From NCBI GenBank assembly GCA_001817685.1, contig MHIV01000006.1:1-15221 (forward strand): DNA of 15,221 nt. Direction: 5' to 3'. The notes below the pieces were generated by a model. It saw only the letters and a program-made list of their open reading frames with translations. It was not told where the DNA came from and did not search any database. The translations under genes and the position numbers were made by a program. Of this stretch, positions 1 to 6,582 are shown piece by piece (position 1 is the first letter of the stretch; each line of letters begins with the position of its first letter). This DNA comes from Candidatus Colwellbacteria bacterium RIFCSPHIGHO2_02_FULL_45_17 (GTDB taxonomy: Bacteria; Patescibacteriota; Minisyncoccia; UBA6257; Colwellbacteraceae).

Positions 1-1438
1 CCTCTATGTAGTGGGATGGCACGAGATCTCCGCGAGACTTCATCTCGTTCTTGAATCTATCGTCCCCGGCCGCGAGACTTAATATCTGCTCGACCACAAC
101 ATCTCGCCTCTCGAGTTTTCGCTTTTTGAATTCGTCCTCAATAACATCGTGACCTGGCTCTACAGACACCAGCTTTAATTTCTCCAATTCCTCTATAAGG
201 TCGTTCTCTTTTATCCCGGATTCACTCGCAAGTTCGTGAATCCAGTGCGATCTTTCGACTGGGCTCCACAGAGCCTTGATTTTCATAAGCAGAACTCGTA
301 TAGCCAACTTCTTCTTGCTTATATTCTTCATTGTCTCTGGTGTAAGATATCTCTCGAAGTAATACTCCATACCGCTTATCGCGTCATCCATCGCCCTCTT
401 AATAAACCCAGGCTCGTTAACAGCTGCATCGGCTGGGTCTTTGTGCTCACCAAGCGACATTATCCGAACGCTAAAGTCGTTTGCTCCGGCAAGGTCGATG
501 CTCCTCTCGGCGGCCAATTGCCCCGCCTCGTCTTTATCAAACCCCATTATGATATTGCCCGTTATTCTCCTTAGCGTTCTAAGGTGTTCGCCCGTTAGGG
601 CTGTCCCGGATGTGGCAAAAACGTTTCTAATGCCATCTTGCCAGGCAAGGAGAAAGTCCATCTGCCCTTCGACGAGAAGCACTTTATCTTCATTGCTAAT
701 ATCCCGTTTGCTCTGCCAGAATCCATATAAGAGCCTCGACTTATTGAAAATCGGCGTGTCTGGACTGTTTATATATTTGCCTACGTTTTCCTTATCGAAT
801 TCGGGTAGAATTCTACCGGAGAATCCGACAACTTTCCCAAAATGATTGTGAATCGGAAACATTATTCTTCCCCTAAATCTATCGAAATATCTCCCTTTCT
901 CCGTCTTTATGGTGAGTCCGGCACGCACGATGTCCTCAATTGCAAAACCCTTTCTTAAAAGTGAGGTCGTAAGTTCATCCGCCTCTGCTGGAGCATAACC
1001 TACCGCAAACTCTTTGGCCGTTTCTTCTTTTAGCCCACGCCTTTTAATATAATCCTGGGCTGTCTTAGATTTTGGGAGCGCCTCCTCAAAAAAATCTGCA
1101 GCTGCGCCGTTCAACTCGTACAAAATTCCAAACTGACGCTGATCCTCAGGGCTCACGCTCCTTAGCTCAACTCCAGCACGCTCCGCCAAAACTCTTAGCG
1201 CTTCGTAAAACTCGAGGTTCTCATAACGCATGAGGAATTTAAAAACGTCTCCGCCCTCCCCGCATCCGAAGCAGTGCCAAATTTGTCTTTCTGGAGAAAT
1301 TACGAACGAGGGGGTTTTCTCGTTGTGAAAAGGACAGAGCGCCTTAAAATTCTTACCAGCAGGCCTGACTTCTATATAGCCTTTTATAAATTCGACTAAA
1401 TCAAGTCGATCTTTTATTTCCTCACTTGGTCTCGCCAT
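1..1438 (-). CDS. dnaG: DNA primase DnaG (3' end beyond the window)
   Basis: DNA-templated RNA polymerase that makes primers for replication at the fork. I translated it from the ATG at 1438; the frame stays open to base 1, giving 479 complete codons. An N-terminal CHC2 zinc finger is visible (Cys35, His38, Cys56, Cys59; spacing C-x2-H-x17-C-x2-C). A TOPRIM catalytic domain follows, with the EGQMD motif (Glu257) and the GFDKDEAG metal-binding motif (Asp301, Asp303), then KDPAD. Bacterial DnaG is usually about 580-600 aa, so most of the C-terminal helicase-binding region lies outside. It starts 42 nt after the D-Ala-D-Ala ligase stop and has no clear Shine-Dalgarno. It is probably the distal gene of the DUF5671-ddl-dnaG operon, although TATAAA lies 4 nt before the ATG. 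Confidence 0.96.
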   Translation of the reverse strand, partial: MARPSEEIKDRLDLVEFIKGYIEVRPAGKNFKALCPFHNEKTPSFVISPERQIWHCFGCGEGGDVFKFLMRYENLEFYEALRVLAERAGVELRSVSPEDQRQFGILYELNGAAADFFEEALPKSKTAQDYIKRRGLKEETAKEFAVGYAPAEADELTTSLLRKGFAIEDIVRAGLTIKTEKGRYFDRFRGRIMFPIHNHFGKVVGFSGRILPEFDKENVGKYINSPDTPIFNKSRLLYGFWQSKRDISNEDKVLLVEGQMDFLLAWQDGIRNVFATSGTALTGEHLRTLRRITGNIIMGFDKDEAGQLAAERSIDLAGANDFSVRIMSLGEHKDPADAAVNEPGFIKRAMDDAISGMEYYFERYLTPETMKNISKKKLAIRVLLMKIKALWSPVERSHWIHELASESGIKENDLIEELEKLKLVSVEPGHDVIEDEFKKRKLERRDVVVEQILSLAAGDDRFKNEMKSRGDLVPSHYIE

Positions 1439-1480
1439 AAATTTTATAGATCCCCACACCCACTATACTCGCCCTGGGTG

Positions 1481-2446
1481 TTAGGACAAACTCCTGAGAA
1501 GCAGTCCGTGTTTCCTCAGCCCCGCCTCGATAATCCTATCAAAAAGATCGCCGAGAGTTATTCCGTGGGCCAGTGCTGCCCGCGGGAAAAGCCCGTTTTC
1601 GGACATATCGGGAATTGTATTAATTTCGAGAACGTATAGCTCTCCGTCCTCACCGATAATCATGTCGGTTCTCGACATACCCGAGGCGCCAATAGCTCTG
1701 TGTGCTGCGACTGCGGTTCGCTGGATTAGTTCTGCTCCCTCATCGGTCAAGCGCGCCGGTGTGACTTCGTCACGCGCGTCGCGAGTGGATTTTGCAAAGT
1801 AGTCGAAAATATTTCCTGACTTACGAATAATTTCCGAAACAGGGAGTGGAACGACATCGCCGAGTCCATCATCGAGAACCGAGCAAGTCACTTCATGCCC
1901 TGGAATATATTCCTGTACGATCGCATCCCTGCTAAAACGGAAAGTATTTTGGAGAGCGACGTAGAGTTCTTCCGGGACCCTTACGACGCTGACGCCGACA
2001 GACGAACCGCGGTCGGCGGGCTTAACAACAACCGGAAAATCGAAATCTTTAAAGGGGTCGACTGTCTTCTCGTGTTTATGTACAACTACAAAACGCGGCA
2101 CAGAAATTCCGTGAGATGCCAATAGTCGCGAAGCTAAAATCTTATTCATAGCCAGTGCGCTTGGGAGAACATCGCTTCCAGTAAACGGGATGCCTGCATC
2201 GCGCAAAATTTCCTGCACAGTACCATCTTCTCCATACTCGCCGTGCATGGCGATAAAGGCGATATCTATGTCATCCGCTAGATCGCTAACTTCGACAGGC
2301 CAACTCCCATCCCTGCCTATCACAACCGGAATAACTTCGTACTTCGAGGAGTTTAAAGATTCACGAATAGCCTCAGCGCTAGAGAGCGATATATCATGCC
2401 CCGCAGAAGGCCCCCCCATGAGAATGCCTACTCTTAATTTGTTCAT
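1481..2446 (-). CDS. ddl: D-alanine--D-alanine ligase family (ATP-grasp)
   Basis: Joins two D-amino acids, normally D-Ala, using ATP in the cytoplasm, to supply the peptidoglycan stem. At 321 aa it is full length. Family marks seen: GGPSAGHDIS at 11-20, HGEYGEDGTVQ at 69-79, the ATP-binding stretch KPADRGSSVG at 142-151, EYIPGHEVTCSV at 179-190, and RTD...YVLEINTIP at 259-279. Several residues usually conserved for D-Ala binding differ. Gly16 sits where Glu (E. coli DdlB Glu15) is expected, Ser220 where Tyr216 is expected, Asp280 replaces the Gly after NTxP, and Gly285 replaces the Ser of the SL pair. The fold assignment is secure; substrate specificity is less so. Its ATG overlaps the stop of the upstream DUF5671 gene by 4 nt (ATGA), which suggests translational coupling. 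Confidence 0.93.
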   Translation of the reverse strand: MNKLRVGILMGGPSAGHDISLSSAEAIRESLNSSKYEVIPVVIGRDGSWPVEVSDLADDIDIAFIAMHGEYGEDGTVQEILRDAGIPFTGSDVLPSALAMNKILASRLLASHGISVPRFVVVHKHEKTVDPFKDFDFPVVVKPADRGSSVGVSVVRVPEELYVALQNTFRFSRDAIVQEYIPGHEVTCSVLDDGLGDVVPLPVSEIIRKSGNIFDYFAKSTRDARDEVTPARLTDEGAELIQRTAVAAHRAIGASGMSRTDMIIGEDGELYVLEINTIPDMSENGLFPRAALAHGITLGDLFDRIIEAGLRKHGLLLRSLS

Positions 2447-3372
2447 AAAGGAAGCGGCTTTGAACGATCTCCGTGGAGATCAGGATCTATCGTCCTCTCA
2501 AAGCACACTTCTCCAGTGCCGTGCCCCCAACTACCGCTTTCATATGGGTAGTACGCTGGCTCCGTTAAATATTCACTCGAGTCGGTGAGGAAGGTGGCAC
2601 AAATCTCGAAGACTTTATCCTCGACAACACGATAGGAATATGATTCCCCTGTTTCCGGATCGACTGGCACCCTTACCCCCCTCAGATCATCATTTACCAA
2701 CGAGAGATTCTCTGGAAGCGCGTTCTTGCCCTGCCAGTAATATGTCACCTCAGACTGTATGAATTGAAGATCTTCAACACGCCTTGAATCAAGCCTACGG
2801 TCTTTCTGCTCGGCGGGAGAGCCAGCTACGAAAAAACTCGATAGGACTACAATCCCAACCAAAGTCACTATGCCGAACTTGAAGAATTTGAGAAAGTTAT
2901 TTTTCTTGTCGCGCAAACCCGCGAGATAGTAATAGAAAACAGAGGCGGCGATAAGAAGAATCGCGACCACTTTAAGAACAAACCTCGTAGTGACTTCTCC
3001 ATCGAGAAAACGCAGGACAAGCGCAACTAGATCACCGATGATAACAAGTGCGGCAATAAATAGCGTGAGGTAAACAAGCCATTTGTGAATTGCGACTCCC
3101 TTCTTCTCTGGAGTCTTAGCGTGTTCCTTTTCTAGAAATCTCGCGCTCCATACATAAACAGGGAAGACAACTAAGAGCGATGCAACCGGAAAACGCATAG
3201 CCATATACGGATCTCCTCCGTAACCGACTTTATCGAGCACATCCGGGACAAGAATATTAATAAATTGGACAACCAAAATCCCTAAACTCGTTGCGGAGAA
3301 ATAAAGAGTGACTATAGAGAGGAGATTTAAGAAAAAGTCGCGAGGGGTTGTTTTCGGTTTAGTTTCATTCAT
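2443..3372 (-). CDS. DUF5671-like multi-pass membrane protein with soluble C-terminal domain
   Basis: Function unknown. From the ATG at 3372 it is 309 aa. A longer reading from 3426 adds 18 residues, but those codons cover the -10 box and part of the promoter, so I reject it. About five hydrophobic segments are visible (roughly 12-42, 58-80, 97-124, 132-153 and 163-184). The N-terminal region beginning PRDFFLNLLSIVTLY resembles the DUF5671 family common in Parcubacteria, recalled from memory. The last ~120 residues are soluble. Their RRVEDLQFIQ...YYW...LPENL...DPETGESYSY pattern recalls the periplasmic part of type II pseudopilins or GspG. It heads a likely operon with ddl and dnaG, with a 4-nt overlap into ddl. 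Confidence 0.8.
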   Translation of the reverse strand: MNETKPKTTPRDFFLNLLSIVTLYFSATSLGILVVQFINILVPDVLDKVGYGGDPYMAMRFPVASLLVVFPVYVWSARFLEKEHAKTPEKKGVAIHKWLVYLTLFIAALVIIGDLVALVLRFLDGEVTTRFVLKVVAILLIAASVFYYYLAGLRDKKNNFLKFFKFGIVTLVGIVVLSSFFVAGSPAEQKDRRLDSRRVEDLQFIQSEVTYYWQGKNALPENLSLVNDDLRGVRVPVDPETGESYSYRVVEDKVFEICATFLTDSSEYLTEPAYYPYESGSWGHGTGEVCFERTIDPDLHGDRSKPLPL

Positions 3373-3379
3373 AGCAGTA

Positions 3380-3408
3380 ATAATACAGCGCAAAATGTTA
3401 CTCGGCAA
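3380..3408 (-). promoter_or_regulatory. Sigma70-type promoter of the DUF5671-ddl-dnaG operon, apparently leaderless
   Basis: The minus strand reads TTGCCG (3408-3403), a 17-nt spacer, TATTAT (3385-3380), 7 nt, then the ATG at 3372. The expected transcription start is at or within a base of the start codon, so the mRNA would have no leader. The -35 matches consensus at 4 of 6 bases and the -10 at 5 of 6. Confidence 0.65.
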
Positions 3409-3410
3409 CA

Positions 3411-3444
3411 CAAAAACGGCAAGCATTATGGCCTGCCGCTTTTG
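3411..3444 (-). terminator. Rho-independent terminator of the cupredoxin gene
   Basis: An inverted repeat pairs CGGCA (3417-3421) with TGCCG (3434-3438). It is extended inside by two G-C pairs and outside by A-T pairs (3412-3415 with 3440-3443). On the minus strand the stem is followed by a run of five T. It lies 22 nt past the cupredoxin stop and just before the next promoter, so it separates the two units. Confidence 0.7.
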
Positions 3445-3466
3445 CCTAAATACTAGCCGCTATAGG

Positions 3467-4015
3467 CTAATTGCTGGATGCCTCGGTAACGATGACTCTG
3501 CCGAATTCAGATGACCTAAGGTGATCGTGGTATCCCCACTCGCCTACTTCGTTAAACGTGAATACGTAAGAGGCTCCAGGAGCAATTCCCACGCAAGCGT
3601 CAAAAATTGCACCTGCTCCGTCCGTCCCGCACTTCTCTATACCGGACCCTGGGTAAACTTTATGTGTCGGGTGCATAGCTGACGCAGGCCAGAAGTTTCT
3701 CGAACTCGAGTTCACGAACGTAACTTCAGTTCCGGCCTCAACAGTAAGTTCCGCTGGAGAAAAACCGTCGTCCGTATAGGTTATAACTGACTCCATAACT
3801 TCCCCACCGTCCTCGACAACCATTTCCTCCACTCCATTCTCTCCTGGTACCGGCATCTCGTTCGACACCGAGCCATCCGAATTATCGTTTTCTGTGTTTA
3901 CACTCTCGCTCTCTGGATTCGGAGATTGATCTGCAACGTACCTACTTCCAAACGCAAACCAGCCAGCCGCCAAAATAACTAAAGCGCCGACTACCACCCA
4001 AATATTTTTGTTCAT
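3467..4015 (-). CDS. Membrane-anchored cupredoxin-like protein
   Basis: Probably an extracytoplasmic copper or redox protein. At 182 aa it has an N-terminal signal anchor (hydrophobic 5-22), an acidic Ser/Asn/Glu-rich linker (about 28-75) and a cupredoxin beta-barrel (about 76-180). Domain marks are GFSPAELTVEAGTEVTFVN, a His-Pro-Thr-His cluster (His115, His118), and GEWGYHDHL (His163, His165) followed by FGRVIV. In classic blue-copper proteins a Cys ligand lies a few residues before the last His, on the strand that here reads YHDHL. That position lacks Cys. Two cysteines (129 and 141) instead sit in a loop and could form a disulfide. It is monocistronic, with its own extended -10 promoter and terminator. 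The fold is clear; copper binding is inferred. Confidence 0.85.
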   Translation of the reverse strand: MNKNIWVVVGALVILAAGWFAFGSRYVADQSPNPESESVNTENDNSDGSVSNEMPVPGENGVEEMVVEDGGEVMESVITYTDDGFSPAELTVEAGTEVTFVNSSSRNFWPASAMHPTHKVYPGSGIEKCGTDGAGAIFDACVGIAPGASYVFTFNEVGEWGYHDHLRSSEFGRVIVTEASSN

Positions 4016-4059
4016 TGTTTCACGCTATTAATGTTGATTGACCTTTTTGTATGACCCAT

Positions 4060-4068
4060 ATTATATCA
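4060..4068 (-). promoter_or_regulatory. Extended -10 promoter of the cupredoxin gene
   Basis: The minus strand reads TGA-TATAAT (4068-4060), a perfect -10 with the TGn extension. No good -35 is seen. The predicted start near 4053 leaves a leader of about 38 nt, unlike the leaderless starts elsewhere in the window. No Shine-Dalgarno precedes the ATG at 4015. Confidence 0.65.
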
Positions 4069-4075
4069 CAGCAAC

Positions 4076-4110
4076 TAGCGTTCGGTAGCTAGGTTCTAGT
4101 GATTAGCTAT
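4076..4110. repeat. Array of five 7-bp units (TAG-type heptamers)
   Basis: In one 7-bp phase the plus strand reads tagcgtt, cggtagc, taggttc, tagtgat, tagctat. Four of the five units begin with TAG, and the last overlaps the end of the AlkA gene. Part of the array can fold as a hairpin (CTAGC 4075-4079 with GCTAG 4088-4092). No T-run follows, so it is not an obvious terminator. Similar arrays lie at 12430-12471 and 12512-12539. Confidence 0.5.
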
Positions 4111-4723
4111 CAACACTGTGCCAGAGGGCAAAACATCCATATGATCTGTATGGTTTCCACTTTGCGGTAATTTTGTCAGCCTTCTTAGCGTCTGGGATTT
4201 CTTTTAATCTATAAACTCTTTTCATCCCGTTTCGTAAGCCTTGATCCGCGTGAGAGAAAACATCCTCGCGACCGAGGGCAAACATCAGGAACATTTCGGC
4301 AGTCCACGGGCCTATGCCTTTGACTTGCGTCAATTCTTTCGTCACGTCCTCATCCGTCATTTCGTGCAGTTTAGAGTAACCTATTTCTTTCCTTATAGTT
4401 TTTCCAGCCAAATCTTTAAGGAACGACGCTTTTGACCAGGACATCCCGACTGCGCGCAACTTCTTGTCGGGAATCTTCGCAAGTTTTTCTGCCGTAATCC
4501 TCTTCTTAGGAAATAGTTCCTCGAAACGCTTAATAATTGTAGAGGCAGCCTTGCCAGAGAGCTGCTGTGAAATAATTTCGTAACAGAGATGCACAAAATA
4601 GTCTCCGTGCCCTTTCGGTTCTTTGTACCAATCATTGAAGTTCACGCTCTTCAGAACCACATAAATCTTCGGGTCCGCTTCTTTGAAATGCGCTTTAACT
4701 CTTGCTGGTGAGGTACGTTTCAT
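4103..4723 (-). CDS. DNA-3-methyladenine glycosylase (AlkA type, HhH-GPD superfamily)
   Basis: Base-excision repair enzyme that removes alkylated bases such as 3-methyladenine. At 206 aa it is complete for the short AlkA type. It shows the conserved IISQQLSGKAA helix (50-60), the helix-hairpin-helix LTQVKGIGPWTAEM (131-144), and catalytic Asp160 in FSHADQGL. It ends with the family pattern W-x-PYRS-x5-LW (189-201). The start lies 8 nt after the flavoprotein stop. GAGG about 14 nt upstream is too far to be a good ribosome site, so translation is probably coupled. It is the last gene of the three-gene operon that begins at 5591. It lacks the extra N-terminal domain of E. coli AlkA, which is normal for short homologues. 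Confidence 0.92.
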   Translation of the reverse strand: MKRTSPARVKAHFKEADPKIYVVLKSVNFNDWYKEPKGHGDYFVHLCYEIISQQLSGKAASTIIKRFEELFPKKRITAEKLAKIPDKKLRAVGMSWSKASFLKDLAGKTIRKEIGYSKLHEMTDEDVTKELTQVKGIGPWTAEMFLMFALGREDVFSHADQGLRNGMKRVYRLKEIPDAKKADKITAKWKPYRSYGCFALWHSVDS

Positions 4724-4731
4724 TTGTCGTA

Positions 4732-5238
4732 TCAGGCCTCTCCCAACGCTTTCTTAACATCGTCGATGCTGAGCTCCACGCGATAATCACGCACAAAACT
4801 GCCACCCTCGTCTCTCTCGTCATCGTTAATGAACATCTTTCTTGGAACTGCCCTATAAAGTCTCTGTGGACCATCTTCGCCATATATAGAAATGTTTTTC
4901 ACCGACTTGCCATTCCTTTTCCCGAATACTTCGATGACGTGCTCAAACTCATCCGCGCCAACTTCGTCCGCAACCGCTTCAATATATACGCCTTCGCCCT
5001 CGCCGCTTCGAGCATTCGAGTCATACACAACCAAAAATACATTCGAATTCTTAGCGATGTTCTTTGAGTGTTGCGAGCTGGGACTCGAGGACCAGTAAAA
5101 ATTTAAGTCTTCGTCAAACGAGAAATATACTGGACTATTCCAGGCCTTGCCTTCTGGAGTCACTGTAGCAACTGAGGCATAAAATATTTTCTTCAGAACC
5201 TCGGCCACTCTCGATATATAATATTCCTTCTCCTTCAT
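4732..5238 (-). CDS. Pyridoxamine 5'-phosphate oxidase-like split-barrel flavoprotein
   Basis: 168 aa. The N-terminal half matches the FMN-binding split barrel: FYASVATVTPEGKAWNSPVYF (19-39), FYWSSSPSSQHSKNI (47-61) and NVFLVVYDS (66-74). These are typical of the PNPOx-like family, whose members reduce or bind flavins and sometimes act on pyridoxamine phosphate or other small molecules. The C-terminal part is more divergent and gives no substrate clue, so I make no claim of true PdxH activity. The start overlaps the preceding gene's stop by 4 nt (ATGA), and AlkA follows 8 nt downstream. The grouping with a repair glycosylase might hint at a stress role, but that is only inference. Confidence 0.82.
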   Translation of the reverse strand: MKEKEYYISRVAEVLKKIFYASVATVTPEGKAWNSPVYFSFDEDLNFYWSSSPSSQHSKNIAKNSNVFLVVYDSNARSGEGEGVYIEAVADEVGADEFEHVIEVFGKRNGKSVKNISIYGEDGPQRLYRAVPRKMFINDDERDEGGSFVRDYRVELSIDDVKKALGEA

Positions 5239-5591
5239 TTCACCACACTCCCGGGCGGGACTTCCTCTTCAGGATAAAGCAAAACGGGTTTATCGTCTGC
5301 CCCAACCGCCAGAATCATACCATTGCTATCGAAGCCCCTTAGTTTACGCGGCTCGAGATTTACCAAAACCGGCATCTCCTTTCCGATTAAGTCTTCTGGA
5401 TTGTAATATTCAGCAATTCCGGCAATAACCTGCCTCGTACTTGGCTCGTCCGAGTCAAGGCGGGCCTGGCGTTCATGATCGCCAATATCAAAAACGAGTT
5501 TTAAAAGTTTATCCGCGTCAGGTATCCGCTCTGCGGAAATGATTTTCCCAATCCTAATATCTAGCTTCTTAAAGTCTTCGAATGAAATCAT
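5235..5591 (-). CDS. Free-standing tRNA-binding (OB-fold) domain protein, MetRS-beta / Trbp111-like
   Basis: 118 aa from the ATG at 5591. Nine further codons upstream are open, but they run through the -10 box, so the shorter start is preferred. The sequence follows the tRNA-binding OB domain found at the C-terminus of methionyl-tRNA synthetase and in Trbp111 and CsaA. Marks are FEDFKKLDIRIGKI (4-17), AERIPDADKLLKL (20-32), RQVIAGIAEYYNPEDLIGK (53-71), NLEPRKLRGFDSNGMILA (78-95) and a closing PPGSVVK. A short insertion (RQARLDSDEPST, 41-52) lengthens the loop before RQVIAGIA. It probably binds tRNA or helps a separate synthetase in trans. It heads the operon with the flavoprotein and AlkA. 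Confidence 0.9.
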   Translation of the reverse strand: MISFEDFKKLDIRIGKIISAERIPDADKLLKLVFDIGDHERQARLDSDEPSTRQVIAGIAEYYNPEDLIGKEMPVLVNLEPRKLRGFDSNGMILAVGADDKPVLLYPEEEVPPGSVVK

Positions 5592-5597
5592 GCAAAG

Positions 5598-5606
5598 ATA
5601 GTACCA
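5598..5606 (-). promoter_or_regulatory. Extended -10 promoter, leaderless, of the tRNA-binding protein operon
   Basis: The minus strand reads TGG-TACTAT (5606-5598), then 6 nt, then the ATG at 5589-5591. The start of transcription should fall at the start codon. An imperfect inverted repeat (CCAC-gtag-GTGG, 5604-5615) overlaps the upstream edge of the box and could be an operator. No clear -35 is seen. Confidence 0.5.
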
Positions 5607-5642
5607 CGTAGGTGGCACAAGTATACTCTCCTCACATCCGGT

Positions 5643-5777
5643 TTATTTTTTAATCTTCTGCCAGAGAAAGACGATGAGGAGCACCCCAACGGTTAGGAAA
5701 ACTAACCATGTTAAAAGACCGAGGAGTCCCATTCCTCCGCCCCATCCCATCATCGACCCATAACCGTAATTCATCAT
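5643..5777 (-). CDS. 44-aa Gly/Met-rich single-pass membrane peptide
   Basis: A short ORF beginning MMNYGYGSMMGWGGGMG, followed by a hydrophobic segment (18-39) and ending in a basic tail (QKIKK). The start could be either of two adjacent ATGs (5777 or 5774). It is supported by a perfect extended -10 box exactly 6 nt upstream of the first ATG, the same geometry as other genes here. Similar tiny Gly/Met/Trp-rich membrane peptides are, from memory, common in Parcubacteria and other genomes. The function is unknown. The Met/Tyr/Gly-rich head could face outward and bind metal, but that is speculation. Confidence 0.65.
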   Translation of the reverse strand: MMNYGYGSMMGWGGGMGLLGLLTWLVFLTVGVLLIVFLWQKIKK

Positions 5778-5783
5778 ACGCGT

Positions 5784-5792
5784 ATTATATCA
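5784..5792 (-). promoter_or_regulatory. Extended -10 promoter, leaderless, of the 44-aa peptide
   Basis: The minus strand reads TGA-TATAAT (5792-5784), then ACGCGT, then the ATG at 5777. The -10 and the TGn extension are perfect. No -35 is recognisable. Confidence 0.65.
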
Positions 5793-5813
5793 TGCCCAAC
5801 CCGACGTTAATTA

Positions 5814-6047
5814 TTACTGCCTTTCGCGAGTAGCTCTAATGCCAAGGAAAGATATAACGACCAAGATAACATACATGAAAAACCCATATACGCATGCCGG
5901 GTATCCAAAGACCGTTCCTGGCGCACCAGGCGCAGGACAAGAAGCGACAGTAGAGCCGAATAGTTCCTTATATGTCAAAGTTCCGGAAAACAACACTCCA
6001 AAGAGAGAGATAAAGAATATAGTCTTCAGCGCTGACTTGGGACTCAT
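5814..6047 (-). CDS. Two-helix membrane protein with paired cysteines (VKOR-like fragment?)
   Basis: 77 aa with two hydrophobic helices (about 9-24 and 53-70) joined by a loop. The loop carries Cys37 (VASCPAPGAPG) and Cys52 (FGYPACVYGFFMY). The order Cys, small Gly/Pro loop, then FGxPxCxYG entering a helix recalls vitamin K epoxide reductase (VKOR)-like thiol oxidoreductases. However, the four-helix core and the CxxC active site of VKOR are absent. It may be a shortened relative or an unrelated cysteine-pair protein. It starts 4 nt after the upstream gene's stop and ends in two tandem TAA codons, so it is probably cotranscribed with 6052-6492. Confidence 0.7.
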   Translation of the reverse strand: MSPKSALKTIFFISLFGVLFSGTLTYKELFGSTVASCPAPGAPGTVFGYPACVYGFFMYVILVVISFLGIRATRERQ

Positions 6048-6051
6048 GCGG

Positions 6052-6492
6052 TTAGAAGACTTTCTTCCCAGAAGCTTTCCAACTCTTCCAAAGCTGCCAC
6101 GCGGACCAGAGATATATTACACCGACTACAGCAAAGACAATTCTGTTTGAGCTTATTGTCATCCCTATATTTCTTCCCCCAAGGCCTACGATACCGAGAT
6201 TTACCCCGGAAACGACACTCACAAGAAAAGCGCAGAGGTCCAATTCATTTTTCTTACCGAAAAGGGACCTTCCTCCCTTGAGCCATCTGTAAGCGAGAAA
6301 GGCAGACGCGACTCCGGAGGCAATCCATGAAAGCGTGAGAAGCGTTGCCAAGAATCCAAACCCTTGCGCTGTGGGAAACAGAAAATACAACGCTGGCACT
6401 CCGCCTGCAAAAAGCGCGACCGCCGCTATTAAAAGCCTGACCTCCGACCACATAAAACTATACCGATCCAACTTTTGTTTGTGTTTAATCAT
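6052..6492 (-). CDS. Hypothetical four-helix membrane protein
   Basis: 146 aa, not assigned to a family. Hydrophobic segments lie at about 18-38, 45-68, 85-104 and 116-134, with a basic N-terminus (MIKHKQKLDR) and a basic C-terminus (KSWKASGKKVF). A short charged loop (KGGRSLFGKKNELD) lies between helices 2 and 3. No catalytic motif is visible. The start is well supported: TGT-TATAAT lies 6 nt upstream of the ATG. It forms a two-gene unit with the paired-cysteine protein that follows 4 nt later, so the two may work together in the membrane. Confidence 0.8.
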   Translation of the reverse strand: MIKHKQKLDRYSFMWSEVRLLIAAVALFAGGVPALYFLFPTAQGFGFLATLLTLSWIASGVASAFLAYRWLKGGRSLFGKKNELDLCAFLVSVVSGVNLGIVGLGGRNIGMTISSNRIVFAVVGVIYLWSAWQLWKSWKASGKKVF

Positions 6493-6498
6493 GCGTTT

Positions 6499-6507
6499 AT
6501 TATAACA
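6499..6507 (-). promoter_or_regulatory. Extended -10 promoter, leaderless, of the four-helix membrane protein
   Basis: The minus strand reads TGT-TATAAT (6507-6499), then AAACGC, then the ATG at 6492. The -10 and the TGn element are perfect. No -35 is evident. Confidence 0.65.
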
Positions 6508-6582
6508 AATTCCTAACTTTTCCAGGGTTCACTCTGCATAAGTAAAGCTGGGCTTATTTACGCTGGAAATTACGATGCTTAC

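Noticed and set aside
236..845. Plus-strand ORFs opposite the primase gene
   Set aside because: They are antisense to a clear dnaG frame with zinc-finger and TOPRIM motifs and have no start signals.
3373..3426. 18-residue N-terminal extension of the DUF5671-like protein
   Set aside because: The extra codons cover the -10 and -35 region, and the family-like sequence begins at the later Met.
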